NCBI RefSeq assembly: GCF_003696345.1
Contig: NZ_RFLX01000015.1
Coordinates: 1-64,000, forward strand
DNA from: Teichococcus wenyumeiae
Lineage (GTDB): Bacteria > Pseudomonadota > Alphaproteobacteria > Acetobacterales > Acetobacteraceae
Length of the DNA stretch: 64,000 nt
Direction: 5' to 3'
Below, piece by piece: positions 24,480-33,027 of this stretch. The stretch's first letter is position 1. Every line of letters begins with the position of its first letter. The notes beneath the pieces were generated by a model that was not told the DNA's origin, searched no databases, and worked only from the letters and a program-made list of their open reading frames with translations. Made by a program: the position numbers and the translations under genes.

Positions 24480-24836
24480 TCAGGCGGCTTCGTATTGCCG
24501 CAGGCGCGGCACCAGCTCCTCCGGCACCTCGATGAGGAAGCCCAGGACGGCGGCGGAAAGTGCCTTGCCGTAGTTGTCCAGGGCCAGGCTGCGGGACACG
24601 CCGCCGCCAAGCGCCCCATGCGCCACGAAGTTCAGCGCCTCGATATTGTCGACCTCGTAGCGCAGCACGGGGCCTGTCACGGCGGCGCCGTAGAAGGCCT
24701 TGAAGCGATCCGCGGTCAGTTGCTGCTTCAGCAGCGGGTAGAATTCCGGCTCATAGGCGAAGACGGAGATGTTGGAGGTATTGCCCTTGTCGCCTGAACG
24801 GGCATGGGCCAGGTGCTGGAGCTTCACGCTCGGCAT
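24480..24836 (-). CDS. AtuA-like C-terminal-domain protein
   Basis: Protein of 118 residues equivalent to the C-terminal domain found fused in longer AtuA-family proteins. It starts with the family hallmark LQHLAHARSGDKGNTSNISVF and ends in a helix after NFVAHGALGGGVSRSL. It starts 11 bases after the large AtuA gene stop, so the two form a split version of the two-domain enzyme. AtuA is needed for acyclic terpene (citronellol, geraniol) use in Pseudomonas, but its reaction is unknown, and most AtuA-like genes, including this pair, lie outside terpene clusters. Confidence 0.82.
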   Translation of the reverse strand: MPSVKLQHLAHARSGDKGNTSNISVFAYEPEFYPLLKQQLTADRFKAFYGAAVTGPVLRYEVDNIEALNFVAHGALGGGVSRSLALDNYGKALSAAVLGFLIEVPEELVPRLRQYEAA

Positions 24837-24847
24837 GGTCGTGCTCC

Positions 24848-26203
24848 TCAGCTCTGGAAATAGGTGATGGCGGGATGCACCGCCTCGCGCGGCACCAGGC
24901 TGGACCAGACACCGATCACCTCGCGCACCCGGTCCTGGTGCGGCACGCGCTTGCCGGTATGGGCAATGCCGGACACGGCCATGCCGTCCACCTCCCGCCC
25001 CACCTTGGCCGCCTCCGCCCGTGTGCTGGTCCGGGCGGCGACGCGAACCGCGATCTCGTAGGGCTCGGGCGCGTCGGCCGGCGTGGCGGCGCCATGCACC
25101 GCGTTCAGCCCGAGGAAGTCGATGCGGATCTCCTCCGCCTTCAGCCCCACGATCTTGAAGCGCTCCTGCAGGATGGTCTTCGCCAGTTGCGCGCGCCGCA
25201 GCGCGCCCGGACCTGCGTAGAAGAACATGTCCTCGCCGATGAAGCCTTCCGTGCAGCCCATGGAAACCTTCAGCGTCGGCGTGCGCGGCTTGCCCGTCAG
25301 GCCGGTGACGCGCACCCGGTCCTTCCCCGCCTGCTCCAGCCGCGCCTGCGTGAAATCCACCACCACGTCGGGGGTGATGTAGTTGGCCGGGTCGTGCACC
25401 TCGTAGAGCATCTGCTCCTTCACCGTCTGCAGGGTCACGGCGCCGCCGGTGCCCGGCGTCTTGGTGATGACGACGCTGCCATCCGCCTCCACCTCGGCGA
25501 TGGGGAAGCCGAAGTTCCAGGGCTCCGGCACGTCTTTGAAACCCGGGTCGGTGAAGTAGCCGCCTGTGACCTGCGCGCCGCATTCCATCAGGTGCCCGAT
25601 GCCGTTGCCGGCGCCGAGCTTCTCGTAGTCCTCCGCCGTCCAGCCGAACTCGAACATCATCGGCGCCAGGAAGAGCGACGGGTCGGCGACACGGCCGGTG
25701 ATCACGATCTGCGCGCCGCCGCGCAGCGCCTCGACGATCGGCTCGGCACCCAGATAGGCTTCGGCCGAGATCAGGCTGTTGCTCAAGCTGCGCGTCGGCG
25801 CGTCGTTCTCCAGGATGGTGTCCGTCAGTTCCAGCACCCTGTCGGTGATCAGGCTGCCATTGACGGCCGCAACCTTGATGCCGGGATGGCCCATCTCCCG
25901 CAGCATCTCCACCACACGCGCTGCGGCGCCGTCCGGATTGATCCAGCCCTGGTTGGAGATGATGCGGGTGCCGCGGGCCAGCACCGCCGGCAGCACCGCC
26001 CGCATCCGGTCCTCCAGATAGGTGTCGTATCCAGGGAAATCCGGATCGCGGCGCGAGCGCACCTGCGCGGCCGATACGGTCGCTTCCGCCATGGTCTCGA
26101 AGCAAAGGTAGTCCAGGTCACCACGCTCGGCGTTGAGGCGGGCAGGCTCGACGCGGTCACCCCACCAGGCGGACCCGGAGCCTATCCTGATCGACTTGCT
26201 CAT
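24848..26203 (-). CDS. AtuA-family (DUF1446) protein
   Basis: Protein of 451 residues forming the large AtuA/DUF1446 domain. Seen: IRIGSGSAWWGDR at the start, LDYLCFETMAEATV, ISNQGWINPDGAA, VAAVNGSLITDRV, ITGRVADPSLFLAPMMFEFGW, LMECGAQVTGGYFTDPG, and SMGCTEGFIGEDMFFYAGPGA. Absence of other atu genes (acyl-CoA dehydrogenase, carboxylase AtuCF) argues against complete terpene catabolism here. The start at 26203 has GGAA upstream; a second ATG at 26218 is possible. It is divergent from a LysR gene with symmetric sites between them, followed by its small partner and a TctC protein, a three-gene operon. Confidence 0.87.
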   Translation of the reverse strand: MSKSIRIGSGSAWWGDRVEPARLNAERGDLDYLCFETMAEATVSAAQVRSRRDPDFPGYDTYLEDRMRAVLPAVLARGTRIISNQGWINPDGAAARVVEMLREMGHPGIKVAAVNGSLITDRVLELTDTILENDAPTRSLSNSLISAEAYLGAEPIVEALRGGAQIVITGRVADPSLFLAPMMFEFGWTAEDYEKLGAGNGIGHLMECGAQVTGGYFTDPGFKDVPEPWNFGFPIAEVEADGSVVITKTPGTGGAVTLQTVKEQMLYEVHDPANYITPDVVVDFTQARLEQAGKDRVRVTGLTGKPRTPTLKVSMGCTEGFIGEDMFFYAGPGALRRAQLAKTILQERFKIVGLKAEEIRIDFLGLNAVHGAATPADAPEPYEIAVRVAARTSTRAEAAKVGREVDGMAVSGIAHTGKRVPHQDRVREVIGVWSSLVPREAVHPAITYFQS

Positions 26204-26280
26204 GAGCGTTCCATCCAAGGTTCTTGTTCTCGATTGCCGTTATTCTTCACCCGTGCTGCCATGGCGCAATGCCAAGCTTG

Positions 26281-26308
26281 TCACAGCGGCTGTGAAGCAG
26301 GTTCACAG
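26281..26308. promoter_or_regulatory. overlapping palindromes, probable LysR operator
   Basis: Two palindromes share an arm: TCACAGCGGCTGTGA (26281-26295) and CTGTGAAGCAGGTTCACAG (26290-26308). The second contains TGAAGCAGGTTCA, a T-N11-A LysR box. It lies in the 129-base divergent gap, 25 bases before the LysR gene, as expected for autoregulation and activation of the AtuA operon. Confidence 0.6.
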
Positions 26309-26332
26309 TCGCGCAAGCCAAGGGGGGAGGCC

Positions 26333-27220
26333 ATGGACAAGTTCAGCGAGATGACGGTCTTCCTTCAGGTGGTGCAGGCTGGCAATTTCTCGGCGGCCGG
26401 CCGCAAGCTCGGCCTGTCGCCCTCGGCGGTCAGCAAGCTTGTTTCCCGGCTGGAGGAACGCCTTCAGGTGCGTCTGTTCGAGCGCGTGGCGGGAACCATC
26501 CGGCTGACGCAGGAGGGCCAGGCCTTCCGTGTCGCAAGCGAGCGCGTGGTGGATGCCATGGAAGAGGCTGAGGATGCCGTCACCGCCACCAGCGGCGAGA
26601 TCTCCGGCCTGGTGCGCATCCACACCGCGCTCACCACGGCCAAGTACATCATTGCCCCCCAGTTGCCCGCGCTGATGGAGCGGCACCCGAAGCTGCGGCT
26701 CGAATTCGTGCTGGGCACTGAGCGGGCGGACTTCGTGCGCCAGGGCCTCGACGTGGCGGTGCATAGCGGCCGGCCGACGGAGCTGTCGCTGATCGGGCGG
26801 CCCCTGAGGCGCCGCCCCTGGAGCATCGCCGCCGCCCCGCAGTACCTGGCGCGCCACGGTACGCCGCAGCGGCCGGACGACCTGCTGGAGCATCGCTGCC
26901 TCAACTTCACCATCCGGACGCTCTGGAACTCCTGGACCTTTCACGAGGACGACGCGATCAAGTTCATCGACATCCCCAGCTTCATCGGCGCCGACCAGGG
27001 CGAGCTGCTGCGCACCCTGGCGCTGGTGGGCCTCGGTGTGGTCCGGCTGGCGGAATTCCACATCGCCGAGGACCTGAAGCGCGGCACCCTGGTCCCGCTG
27101 CTGAAGGACTTCCAGGAGCGGACGGATGATGACCGCTTCTACCTGCTGTATCCGCGCGGGCGCGTGCAGGCGCCGCGCGTGAAGGCCGTGATCGACTTCC
27201 TGCACCGCCAGCTACGGTGA
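26333..27220 (+). CDS. LysR-family transcriptional regulator
   Basis: Regulator of 295 residues. The N-terminal winged helix is clear (FLQVVQAGNFSAAGRKLGLSPSAVSKLVSRLEERLQVRLFER), followed by a linker helix and the effector-binding domain (VRIHTALTTAKYII, GLDVAVHSGRP, LVGLGVVRLAEFHI). The ribosome-binding site GGGGGGAGG directly precedes ATG 26333. It is transcribed away from the AtuA/TctC operon, and the probable operator at 26281-26308 lies between them, so it most likely controls that operon in response to its substrate. It belongs to the CrgA-like group judging from the N-terminal pattern; that placement is tentative. Confidence 0.92.
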   Translation: MDKFSEMTVFLQVVQAGNFSAAGRKLGLSPSAVSKLVSRLEERLQVRLFERVAGTIRLTQEGQAFRVASERVVDAMEEAEDAVTATSGEISGLVRIHTALTTAKYIIAPQLPALMERHPKLRLEFVLGTERADFVRQGLDVAVHSGRPTELSLIGRPLRRRPWSIAAAPQYLARHGTPQRPDDLLEHRCLNFTIRTLWNSWTFHEDDAIKFIDIPSFIGADQGELLRTLALVGLGVVRLAEFHIAEDLKRGTLVPLLKDFQERTDDDRFYLLYPRGRVQAPRVKAVIDFLHRQLR

Positions 27221-27395
27221 GGAAGGGCTGACACTCCCTGGGCAGATGGCGGGTCCGGCCTTCGCGGCCGGCATCTTCCCCGGCCCATCCGCTGGTGGAC
27301 ACGCGGCGGCGAGGCCCGCCCATGAGGCCTGGCCATCCAGCAGACCATAAGGTTTGCACCCGGGCGGCTGGCTCGCGCTGCCGCGCGGGCGCATC

Positions 27396-27824
27396 CTAGA
27401 TCGGCACTGCGCCTTCCGGCGATGCGCGAAGGGCCTCCAGGCTTCCGGCCGCGCCGAAGATGCCCCAGTTGCTTTCCGGCACCTCCCGAATGCAGACATA
27501 GGCTGGAATCCGGCCCTCGATGCCTGCATGGCGGCCGAGGATCTCGGTCGCGCCCGCGATCAGCGCCTGCTTGCCCTGGCTGTCCAGCCCGCCTTCCAGA
27601 ACATAGACCAGCAGGCTCATGACCTTGGCCGAAGTCTGCTGGCCACCGCTGAAGACCATCCCCGCGGGATAGTCGCTGAAGTAGAGCCAGACCGCGCTCC
27701 GTACAAAGGCGGTTGCCGGAATGGCCTCGCATCGCAAGCCAAGCTCGGTCAGTTCCGAGGCGACCTGCGTCCGGGCGTCGAGATCGAACGTGCCTTCCGG
27801 CGCGTGGATGAACATTTTGGGCAT
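27396..27824 (-). CDS. tautomerase-family protein
   Basis: Protein of 142 residues. After Met removal it would begin with Pro (PKMFIHAPEGTFDLDAR), the catalytic base of 4-oxalocrotonate tautomerases, followed by a helix with the usual Arg and a second half (RIPAYVCIREVPESNWGIFG) resembling the tautomerase repeat, so it is probably a fused two-repeat form. The start at 27824 is preferred because GGAGG lies eight bases before it; the Met codon six bases earlier sits too close to the Shine-Dalgarno sequence. It lies 73 bases after the SDR gene on the same strand and is probably co-transcribed with it. Confidence 0.75.
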   Translation of the reverse strand: MPKMFIHAPEGTFDLDARTQVASELTELGLRCEAIPATAFVRSAVWLYFSDYPAGMVFSGGQQTSAKVMSLLVYVLEGGLDSQGKQALIAGATEILGRHAGIEGRIPAYVCIREVPESNWGIFGAAGSLEALRASPEGAVPI

Positions 27825-27897
27825 CGGCATTTCCTCCCGCATACTGGCAGCCGCCGCCCGTCTAGGTGGTGGCTGCCTGTTTCCGTCTGCGCGGCGG

Positions 27898-28653
27898 TCA
27901 GATGCCCTGGCCGCCAGACACCTCGATGCGCTGCGCATTGACCCAACGGTTGTCGGGGCCGAGCAGGCTGGCGATCATCGGGCCGATATCGTCGGCCACC
28001 CCGACGCGCCCCAGCGCGGTGATGTCCGCGAAGAACTTGTTGAACTCTGGGGTGTCCCGCACCGCGCCGCCGAAGAAGTCGGTTTCGATGGCGCCGGGCG
28101 CCACGGTGTTGACCGCGATGCCGCGCGCGCCAAGTTCCTTGGCCATATAGAGAGACAGCACCTCCACCGCGCCCTTCACCGCCGAGTAGGCGGCCCAGCC
28201 CGGCGCCGAAACCCGCGTCAGTCCGGAGGACAGGTTGACGATACGGCCGCCATCGGCCAGCAGCGGCAGCAGCGCCTGGGTGAGAAAGAACACGCCCTTG
28301 AAATGCACGTCGACCAGCCGATCGAACTGCGCCTCGGTCGTATCCGCGATCAGCGCGTAATCGCCGTGCCCGGCGTTGTTGACCAGGTGGTCGAAGGTGT
28401 GGCGCCCCCAGGTTTCGCCCAGTGCCGCCCGCAACGCGGTGGCGAAAGCCGGAAAGGCGGCGGCATCGCCGACGTCGAGCTGCAGGGCGATCGCCTTGCG
28501 TCCCATGGCGGCGATCTCGGCGACGGCTGCCTGGGCTTCCCCGGCCCGGCTCTGGTAGGTGATGATGACGTCGCCGCCGCGGGCGGCGATGCTGCGCGCC
28601 GTGTTGCGGCCAAGGCCGCGGCTGGCACCGGTAACGAGGGAGATGGTGGTCAT
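27898..28653 (-). CDS. short-chain dehydrogenase/reductase
   Basis: Classical SDR of 251 residues. NAD(P)-binding motif TGASRGLGR at the N-terminus, LDVGD acidic contact, NNAGHGDY, catalytic Ser in NLSSGLTRV, and the YSAVKG catalytic Tyr-Lys pair. The end (IEVSGGQGI) has the usual tetramer contact form. A bulkier loop between strands 3 and 4 (RAALGETWGRHTFDH) is unusual but in frame. AGGGG precedes the start at 28653. It diverges from an AraC-type activator and precedes the tautomerase gene, a common arrangement for an inducible carbonyl-detoxifying or catabolic pair. Confidence 0.9.
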   Translation of the reverse strand: MTTISLVTGASRGLGRNTARSIAARGGDVIITYQSRAGEAQAAVAEIAAMGRKAIALQLDVGDAAAFPAFATALRAALGETWGRHTFDHLVNNAGHGDYALIADTTEAQFDRLVDVHFKGVFFLTQALLPLLADGGRIVNLSSGLTRVSAPGWAAYSAVKGAVEVLSLYMAKELGARGIAVNTVAPGAIETDFFGGAVRDTPEFNKFFADITALGRVGVADDIGPMIASLLGPDNRWVNAQRIEVSGGQGI

Positions 28654-28786
28654 GGCTGAACCCCTGGTGAATTCCGCCGCCATCATCGGCCTGGGCCCGG
28701 CTGCCGTCCTTACCGGAACCTGGGGCTTGCTTGCCTGATTCTCCAAAGCTGGTGCGGCCGCGGCCTGCCGCCGCTAGGGTGGCGCC

Positions 28787-29677
28787 ATGAGCAGCCTCCT
28801 TGACCTGGTCCGGCGCCACGGAAAGGCGCATGCCGATGGCTATGGCATTGCCCGCAGTGACATCCAGGGCCTGAGCACCGTCCACGCGACGGCGCCCAGC
28901 GAACTGGTGCACGACATCTCCCGCCCGCTCGCCTGCCTGGTGGTGCAGGGCGGCAAGCGCGTCACCATGGGAACGCGGGATTTCAACTTTGGGGCGGGAG
29001 ACTTGCTGCTGATCACGGCCGATGTGCCCACTGTCAGCCAGGTGACCCGGGCGAGCACGGCCGAGCCATACCTGTCGCTGGTGGTCGAACTGAACCCCGG
29101 CATCATCGCCGATCTGAGCCTGCAGATGGACGGGACCGCCGCAACCGATGCTGACGCGGTGCGGGTCGAACCGACCGAGGTTGAGGTGGCGGAGGCGGCG
29201 ACCCGGCTCATGCGTCTGCTTGACCGCCCGGCGGCCTTGCCGGTGCTGCAGGCATCCCTGATGCGCGAGCTGCACTACTGGCTCCTCGCCGGACGGCATG
29301 GGGCGGCGGTGCGGCGGATCGGCTGGCCAGGGGGGCATGTGGAGCGCGTCTCGCGTGCCGTGGCGGTGCTGCGCACCCGCTTCGCGGAGCCGCTGCCGGT
29401 CGAGAGCCTGGCGGCCGTCGCGGGGATGAGTCCATCCTCCTTCCATCAGCACTTTCGCAGCGTGACCTCGCTTTCGCCCCTCCAGTTCCAGAAGCAGTTG
29501 CGGCTGATAGAGGCGCGGCGCCTGATGCAAGGAGAAGGCCGCTCGGCCAGCAGCGCGGCCTTTGCTGTTGGCTACGAGAGCGTACCCCAGTTCACGCGCG
29601 AGTACGGCAGGCTGTTCGGCTTGCCTCCGGCACGAGACGCGGAAGCGGCGCGGCGGTCTGCCGAAACGCCGACATGA
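28787..29677 (+). CDS. AraC-family transcriptional regulator
   Basis: Regulator of 296 residues with an N-terminal cupin-like AraC_N domain (STVHATAPSELVHDISRPLACLVVQGGKRVTMG, FGAGDLLLI) and two C-terminal helix-turn-helix motifs (PVESLAAVAGMSPSSFHQHFRSVTSLSPLQFQKQ, then SSAAFAVGYESVPQFTREYGRLFG). This architecture is typical of one-component activators next to SDR or alcohol-dehydrogenase genes. It is divergent from the SDR/tautomerase pair across 133 bases and most likely switches on that pair when an aldehyde-type inducer binds. ATG 28787 is the only suitable start. Confidence 0.92.
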   Translation: MSSLLDLVRRHGKAHADGYGIARSDIQGLSTVHATAPSELVHDISRPLACLVVQGGKRVTMGTRDFNFGAGDLLLITADVPTVSQVTRASTAEPYLSLVVELNPGIIADLSLQMDGTAATDADAVRVEPTEVEVAEAATRLMRLLDRPAALPVLQASLMRELHYWLLAGRHGAAVRRIGWPGGHVERVSRAVAVLRTRFAEPLPVESLAAVAGMSPSSFHQHFRSVTSLSPLQFQKQLRLIEARRLMQGEGRSASSAAFAVGYESVPQFTREYGRLFGLPPARDAEAARRSAETPT

Positions 29678-30131
29678 CACCAGGGCCGCCGCATGCTCGA
29701 CCTGGTGTTGTGCGGTTCCCAAACCAGTTCGCTGAGGTGGGGCGCATCCGGCAGCAGCGGGTAAGGCGCCCTCGCCTGTTGTCTCACCTCAGGCCGCAAG
29801 AGCAGAGGGCCGCTGAGTCCTGCTCGAAGGAACGATAATGCTCGGGCTACTCGCCCACTGCGCCGTAGCCGAGAAGATGCCGGCTCGGCTGTTCTCCTTA
29901 GTAACCATCGGGCAGTTGGCTTTCCCGCAGCACAGGATGGTCCCTGCCGTCGCGGAGCGCCTGCTCTGACGACGGCGCCAAATCTTCGGGCCCTTTTATT
30001 AGGATCGCAAACGAAGTCTACGACATCCTTCGTCCAGTCGCAGTGCTGGTATAGAGATGTATTGATTCTGCTCTTCGGGTGCCCGGGATTTTGGAGGTAG
30101 CGCCTGGCTGCTGACGGCCAGGAGCACCGTC
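29678..30131. other. intergenic debris, no gene recognised
   Basis: This stretch follows the AraC gene and leads into a hydrolase remnant. Frames are broken, and base use is less GC-biased (the 29990-30060 region is A/T-rich) than in the flanking genes. I recognise no transposase, RNA or regulatory site here, though a decayed insertion would look like this. Confidence 0.4.
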
Positions 30132-30365
30132 TTGAGCAGCGGCGTCCAGGACGAGTGCGGCAATCTCCTGCGGGGGAGATAAGCGAAACATGGCTGGCTT
30201 AAAGTCCATGATACGGGCGCCCACGAGAGCCGCCATATGGCGCTGCAGATCGGGATCGATCGTCCGGCCTTCAGTGGAGACAGCAAAGAAGCTCGGCTTG
30301 CCAGCCATGCCGCCTGGCTCGTGTCCAGTCAGAAGAGCTCTCTTGAATGGCTGCTGCACGGAATA
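30132..30365 (-). pseudogene. C-terminal remnant of an alpha/beta hydrolase
   Basis: About 78 codons resemble the end of salicylate-esterase-like alpha/beta hydrolases: YSVQQPFKRALLTG, KPSFFAVSTEGRTIDPDLQR, HMAALVGARIMDF, EIAALVLDAAAQ. The acid residue region (STEGRTI) is present but the catalytic His strand is degraded ('KPAMFRLSPP' in place of the usual SHVPMLS), and the nucleophile half is missing. The frame continues past the normal end without a stop. It is a gene fragment, not a working enzyme. Confidence 0.6.
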
Positions 30366-30444
30366 GAGCGCCCTCCGCGGCAACTGTGGTCCGGCGGCAT
30401 GAACTGCGGAGGAGGCTGGCAACCGCAGCGTTAACCGCCCCGAT

Positions 30445-30912
30445 TCAAGCCTGTGTCCTCGCGACCTGGATCAGCTTGCCGATCGCGCTTTCCAGGCAGG
30501 CGGACTCGTCGTCTGTCAGCACAGCGCGGAAGGCCGCGTCGCGTTCGCTGGCGGCGCGCATCAGGCCCTGGAAAACAGTTTTGCCAGCGGGGGTCAGACT
30601 CAGCGCCAGTTCCCGCGCATCGGAGGCTGTGCCACGCTTCACCAGGCCACGCTGCACCAGCCCGCTGACCACGCGGCTGGCCAGGCCTTTGTCCAAGCCA
30701 CTCTGACGCGCCAGATCCTTCAGCGTCATGGGGGCGAAGTCACCCAGCAACGCGATCGTGCGCCACTCCATGAGGCTGACATCGAACTCCCGCCGGTAGC
30801 GCGCGGCCGCGCCACGGCTCAGCGCGTTGGCAAGCTGATGGATGCGGTAGGACAGCAGGTCCTTGATGGTCAGCGCAGCTTTGGCCTGGGCTGCAGTGCG
30901 GGATGCAGGCAT
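30445..30912 (-). CDS. MarR-family regulator of the CoA-catabolic gene cluster
   Basis: Winged-helix regulator of 155 residues. Seen: the dimer helix YRIHQLANALSRGAAARYRREF, helix-turn-helix WRTIALLGDFAPMTLKDLARQSGLDKGLASRVVSGLVQRGLV, and wing SDARELALSLTPAGKTVF. The start at 30912 is the only suitable ATG. It diverges from the ten-gene CoA cluster, and a 15-base palindrome (30974-30988) in the gap recurs at 35310-35324 before the second half of that cluster. Both sites cover -35 boxes, so a repressor released by a ligand, perhaps an acyl-CoA as in CouR and similar MarR proteins, is the simplest reading. Confidence 0.9.
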   Translation of the reverse strand: MPASRTAAQAKAALTIKDLLSYRIHQLANALSRGAAARYRREFDVSLMEWRTIALLGDFAPMTLKDLARQSGLDKGLASRVVSGLVQRGLVKRGTASDARELALSLTPAGKTVFQGLMRAASERDAAFRAVLTDDESACLESAIGKLIQVARTQA

Positions 30913-30973
30913 GTGTGCATTCTAAGCGGGAAGCACGACTTGTCCTAGGCCGCCGCCGGCCCGCGCGCAGATA

Positions 30974-31003
30974 GTTGACACTATCAACGAAACGGCGCTA
31001 GCT
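30974..31003 (+). promoter_or_regulatory. promoter overlapped by MarR-type operator, site 1
   Basis: GTTGACACTATCAAC (30974-30988) is a palindrome with a central TA-rich core. It contains TTGACA (30975-30980), a consensus -35 box, followed after 17 bases by CTAGCT (30998-31003) as a weak -10. A repressor bound here would block RNA polymerase. It lies 46 bases before the SucC-like start and faces the MarR gene. Its twin is at 35310-35324. Confidence 0.7.
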
Positions 31004-31033
31004 GGCCCGCGACAACGGGAGGAGCATTGGGCC

Positions 31034-32161
31034 GTGCGGCTGACCGAGATGGACGGCAAGGCGCTGCTACGCCGGCACGGCATCGCGGTGCCACGGAGCG
31101 TCGTGCTGGGTGCCTCCGACCCTGTGCCGCTGCACCTCGGCGCGGAGGTTGTGCTGAAGGCGCAGATCCTGGAGGGCGGGCGTGGCAAGCGTGGCCTGGT
31201 GCGCCGCGCCGCTGCCGCGGATATCCCGGCCCTGCGTCAGGACATGATCGCCATCACCGGCGAGGTGTCCTTCCTGCTGGAGGAGCCCGTCCAGATCGAG
31301 CGCGAGCTTTACCTGGCACTGCGCGTCAACGGCACCACGCAGCGGATCGAGTGCCTGTTCTCCACCGATGGCGGCGTCGAGATCGAACAGGCGGCCCCGC
31401 CGGCACGCTGGGATCTGGACCCGGAGGACCCCTTCGCCACCGAGGTGAGCTTTGCCGCCGTCGCCGCTGCCCTGCCGCCCGATCTTGCCGCACGCGTGGC
31501 CCGGCTGGTCCCGCGCCTGGCCCGCATCCTGCGAGAGGAAGACCTGGAGCTGCTGGAGCTGAACCCGCTGGCCGTGACGCCGGCCGGGCTGGTCGCCTGC
31601 GACGCGAAGCTGGTGCGCGACAGCGCGGCCGTGGCGCGGCACGATGCCCTCCCCGTCAGCGCCGCGCTGGAGGAAGCCGCCCTGACGCCGCTGGAGCGGC
31701 AGGCGCGCCAGCGCGGCTTCGCGCTGGTGGAGATGCCGGGCGACGTGGCCCTGGTTTCCGCCGGCGCCGGCCTCGGCATGCAGTTGCTGGACCTGCTGGC
31801 CGACCACGGCCTGCGCGCCGCCAGTTTCATGGACAACCTCCAGGGCGGCCCGGCCGATACCACGGAGGCACGGCTGGAGGCCGCCTTCGCCATCGCGGCC
31901 CGGCCGGAGGTGCGCGCCATCCTGTTCTATACGACCCTCGCCTCGCGCCCGCTGGCGGAGCGGGTGGAAACCCTGCTGGCTTTCCTGGCGCGCAACCCGC
32001 CGCCCAAGCCCCTCTATCTCGGCTTCGCCGCCGCTCATGCCGCCGCGCGGGGCTTCGACGCTGAAGCGGCGCGGAGCCGGCTGAACGCCGCCGGCATCGC
32101 CGCCCTGCGGGATGACCCGCTGGAGCTGGTGCGCGCCTTGGCCACGGACCTCGCCGCATGA
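31034..32161 (+). CDS. SucC-like ATP-grasp acid:CoA ligase, beta subunit
   Basis: Beta subunit of 375 residues of a succinyl-CoA-synthetase-type ligase. The ATP-grasp part shows KAQILEGGRGKRGLV and metal-binding ELNPLAV; the C-terminal flavodoxin-like part shows GAGLGMQLLDLLADHG and FMDNLQGG, where true SucC has FLDVGGG. The divergence argues for an acid other than succinate (malate-CoA ligase MtkA is a precedent). GTG 31034 is the start, with GGGAGGAG about twelve bases upstream. It is the first gene of an overlapping run and shares four bases with the SucD-like gene. Confidence 0.85.
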   Translation: MRLTEMDGKALLRRHGIAVPRSVVLGASDPVPLHLGAEVVLKAQILEGGRGKRGLVRRAAAADIPALRQDMIAITGEVSFLLEEPVQIERELYLALRVNGTTQRIECLFSTDGGVEIEQAAPPARWDLDPEDPFATEVSFAAVAAALPPDLAARVARLVPRLARILREEDLELLELNPLAVTPAGLVACDAKLVRDSAAVARHDALPVSAALEEAALTPLERQARQRGFALVEMPGDVALVSAGAGLGMQLLDLLADHGLRAASFMDNLQGGPADTTEARLEAAFAIAARPEVRAILFYTTLASRPLAERVETLLAFLARNPPPKPLYLGFAAAHAAARGFDAEAARSRLNAAGIAALRDDPLELVRALATDLAA

Positions 32162-33027
32162 TGCCGCCCTTCCTGCACGCCTTCCCCCGCCGCGTCGTGG
32201 TCTTCAACCCAACCGGCCGCTACGCCGCAAGGCAGGTGGCGGGAATGCGGGAGGCCGGAACGCCGATGGTGGCCGGCATCGCCCTGGGCAAGGGCGGCGG
32301 CACGCTGGATGACCTGCCGTTGTTGGACAGCCTGAGGGCCCTGGAGGTCCCGGCGGATGCGGCGATCCTCTACACCCCGCCGGAAGGCACGGGCGACGCC
32401 ATCCGCCAATGTGCCGCCGCCGGCATCCCGACCATCGTCGCCGCCGCCGAATACGTGCCGCTGCATGACACGCTGCGCGCGGCGCAGGCGGCCCGCGCCG
32501 CCGGCTGCTGGCTGGTGGGGCCGAATACGCTGGGGCTCTGCGTGCCGGGGCAAGGGTTGCTGGGCTCCGTCGCGCCATCCTTCTGCATGCCAGGGCGGGT
32601 GGCGCTGCTGGGCCGCAGCGGTACGCTGACCCTGACCATGGCGCGGCTGCTGACGGCGGCGGGCATCGGGCAGCGCATCGCCATCCACCTGGGCGGCGAC
32701 GGCGTCATCGGCCGCAACCCACATGAGTATCTGGCCGGGCTGGCGGAAGACCCCGGCACCGCCGCCGTGCTGTATTGCGGCGAGATCGGCGGCGACAAGG
32801 AATATGCCCTGGCCGAGGCGCTGGCAGCCTTCCCCAAGCCGGTGGTCGCCACGGTCGCCGGCCGCCATGCGCCGGCGGAGCGGCAGATGGGCCATGCCGG
32901 CGCCCTGATCGGCCATGCGCGGGAGGGCGCCGCCGCCAAGCTGGACGCCCTGCGCGAGGCCGGCGCCCATGTCGCGCTGACGCCCTACGACGCCATCGAT
33001 CTGCTAAAGGATCTCCTCCCCGCATGA
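32158..33027 (+). CDS. SucD-like acid:CoA ligase, alpha subunit
   Basis: Alpha subunit of 289 residues. Seen: CoA-binding Rossmann start VVVFNPTGRYAARQV, GKGGGTLDDLPLLDSL, WLVGPNTLGLCVPGQGLLG, and the active-site His246 in QMGHAGALIG, which carries the phosphate in this enzyme class. Length agrees with SucD/MtkB. With the preceding beta-like subunit it should join CoA to a carboxylic acid using ATP or GTP. It overlaps both neighbours by four bases. Because the next gene is an HMG-CoA-lyase-like aldolase, the product thioester may be a 3-hydroxyacyl-CoA that is then cleaved, as malyl-CoA is in the serine cycle. The exact acid is not deducible. Confidence 0.87.
   Translation: MMPPFLHAFPRRVVVFNPTGRYAARQVAGMREAGTPMVAGIALGKGGGTLDDLPLLDSLRALEVPADAAILYTPPEGTGDAIRQCAAAGIPTIVAAAEYVPLHDTLRAAQAARAAGCWLVGPNTLGLCVPGQGLLGSVAPSFCMPGRVALLGRSGTLTLTMARLLTAAGIGQRIAIHLGGDGVIGRNPHEYLAGLAEDPGTAAVLYCGEIGGDKEYALAEALAAFPKPVVATVAGRHAPAERQMGHAGALIGHAREGAAAKLDALREAGAHVALTPYDAIDLLKDLLPA

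Noticed and set aside
29678-30017. A possible small RNA or attachment site in the less GC-biased stretch
   Set aside because: No promoter/terminator pair, tRNA 3' end or repeated core could be identified.
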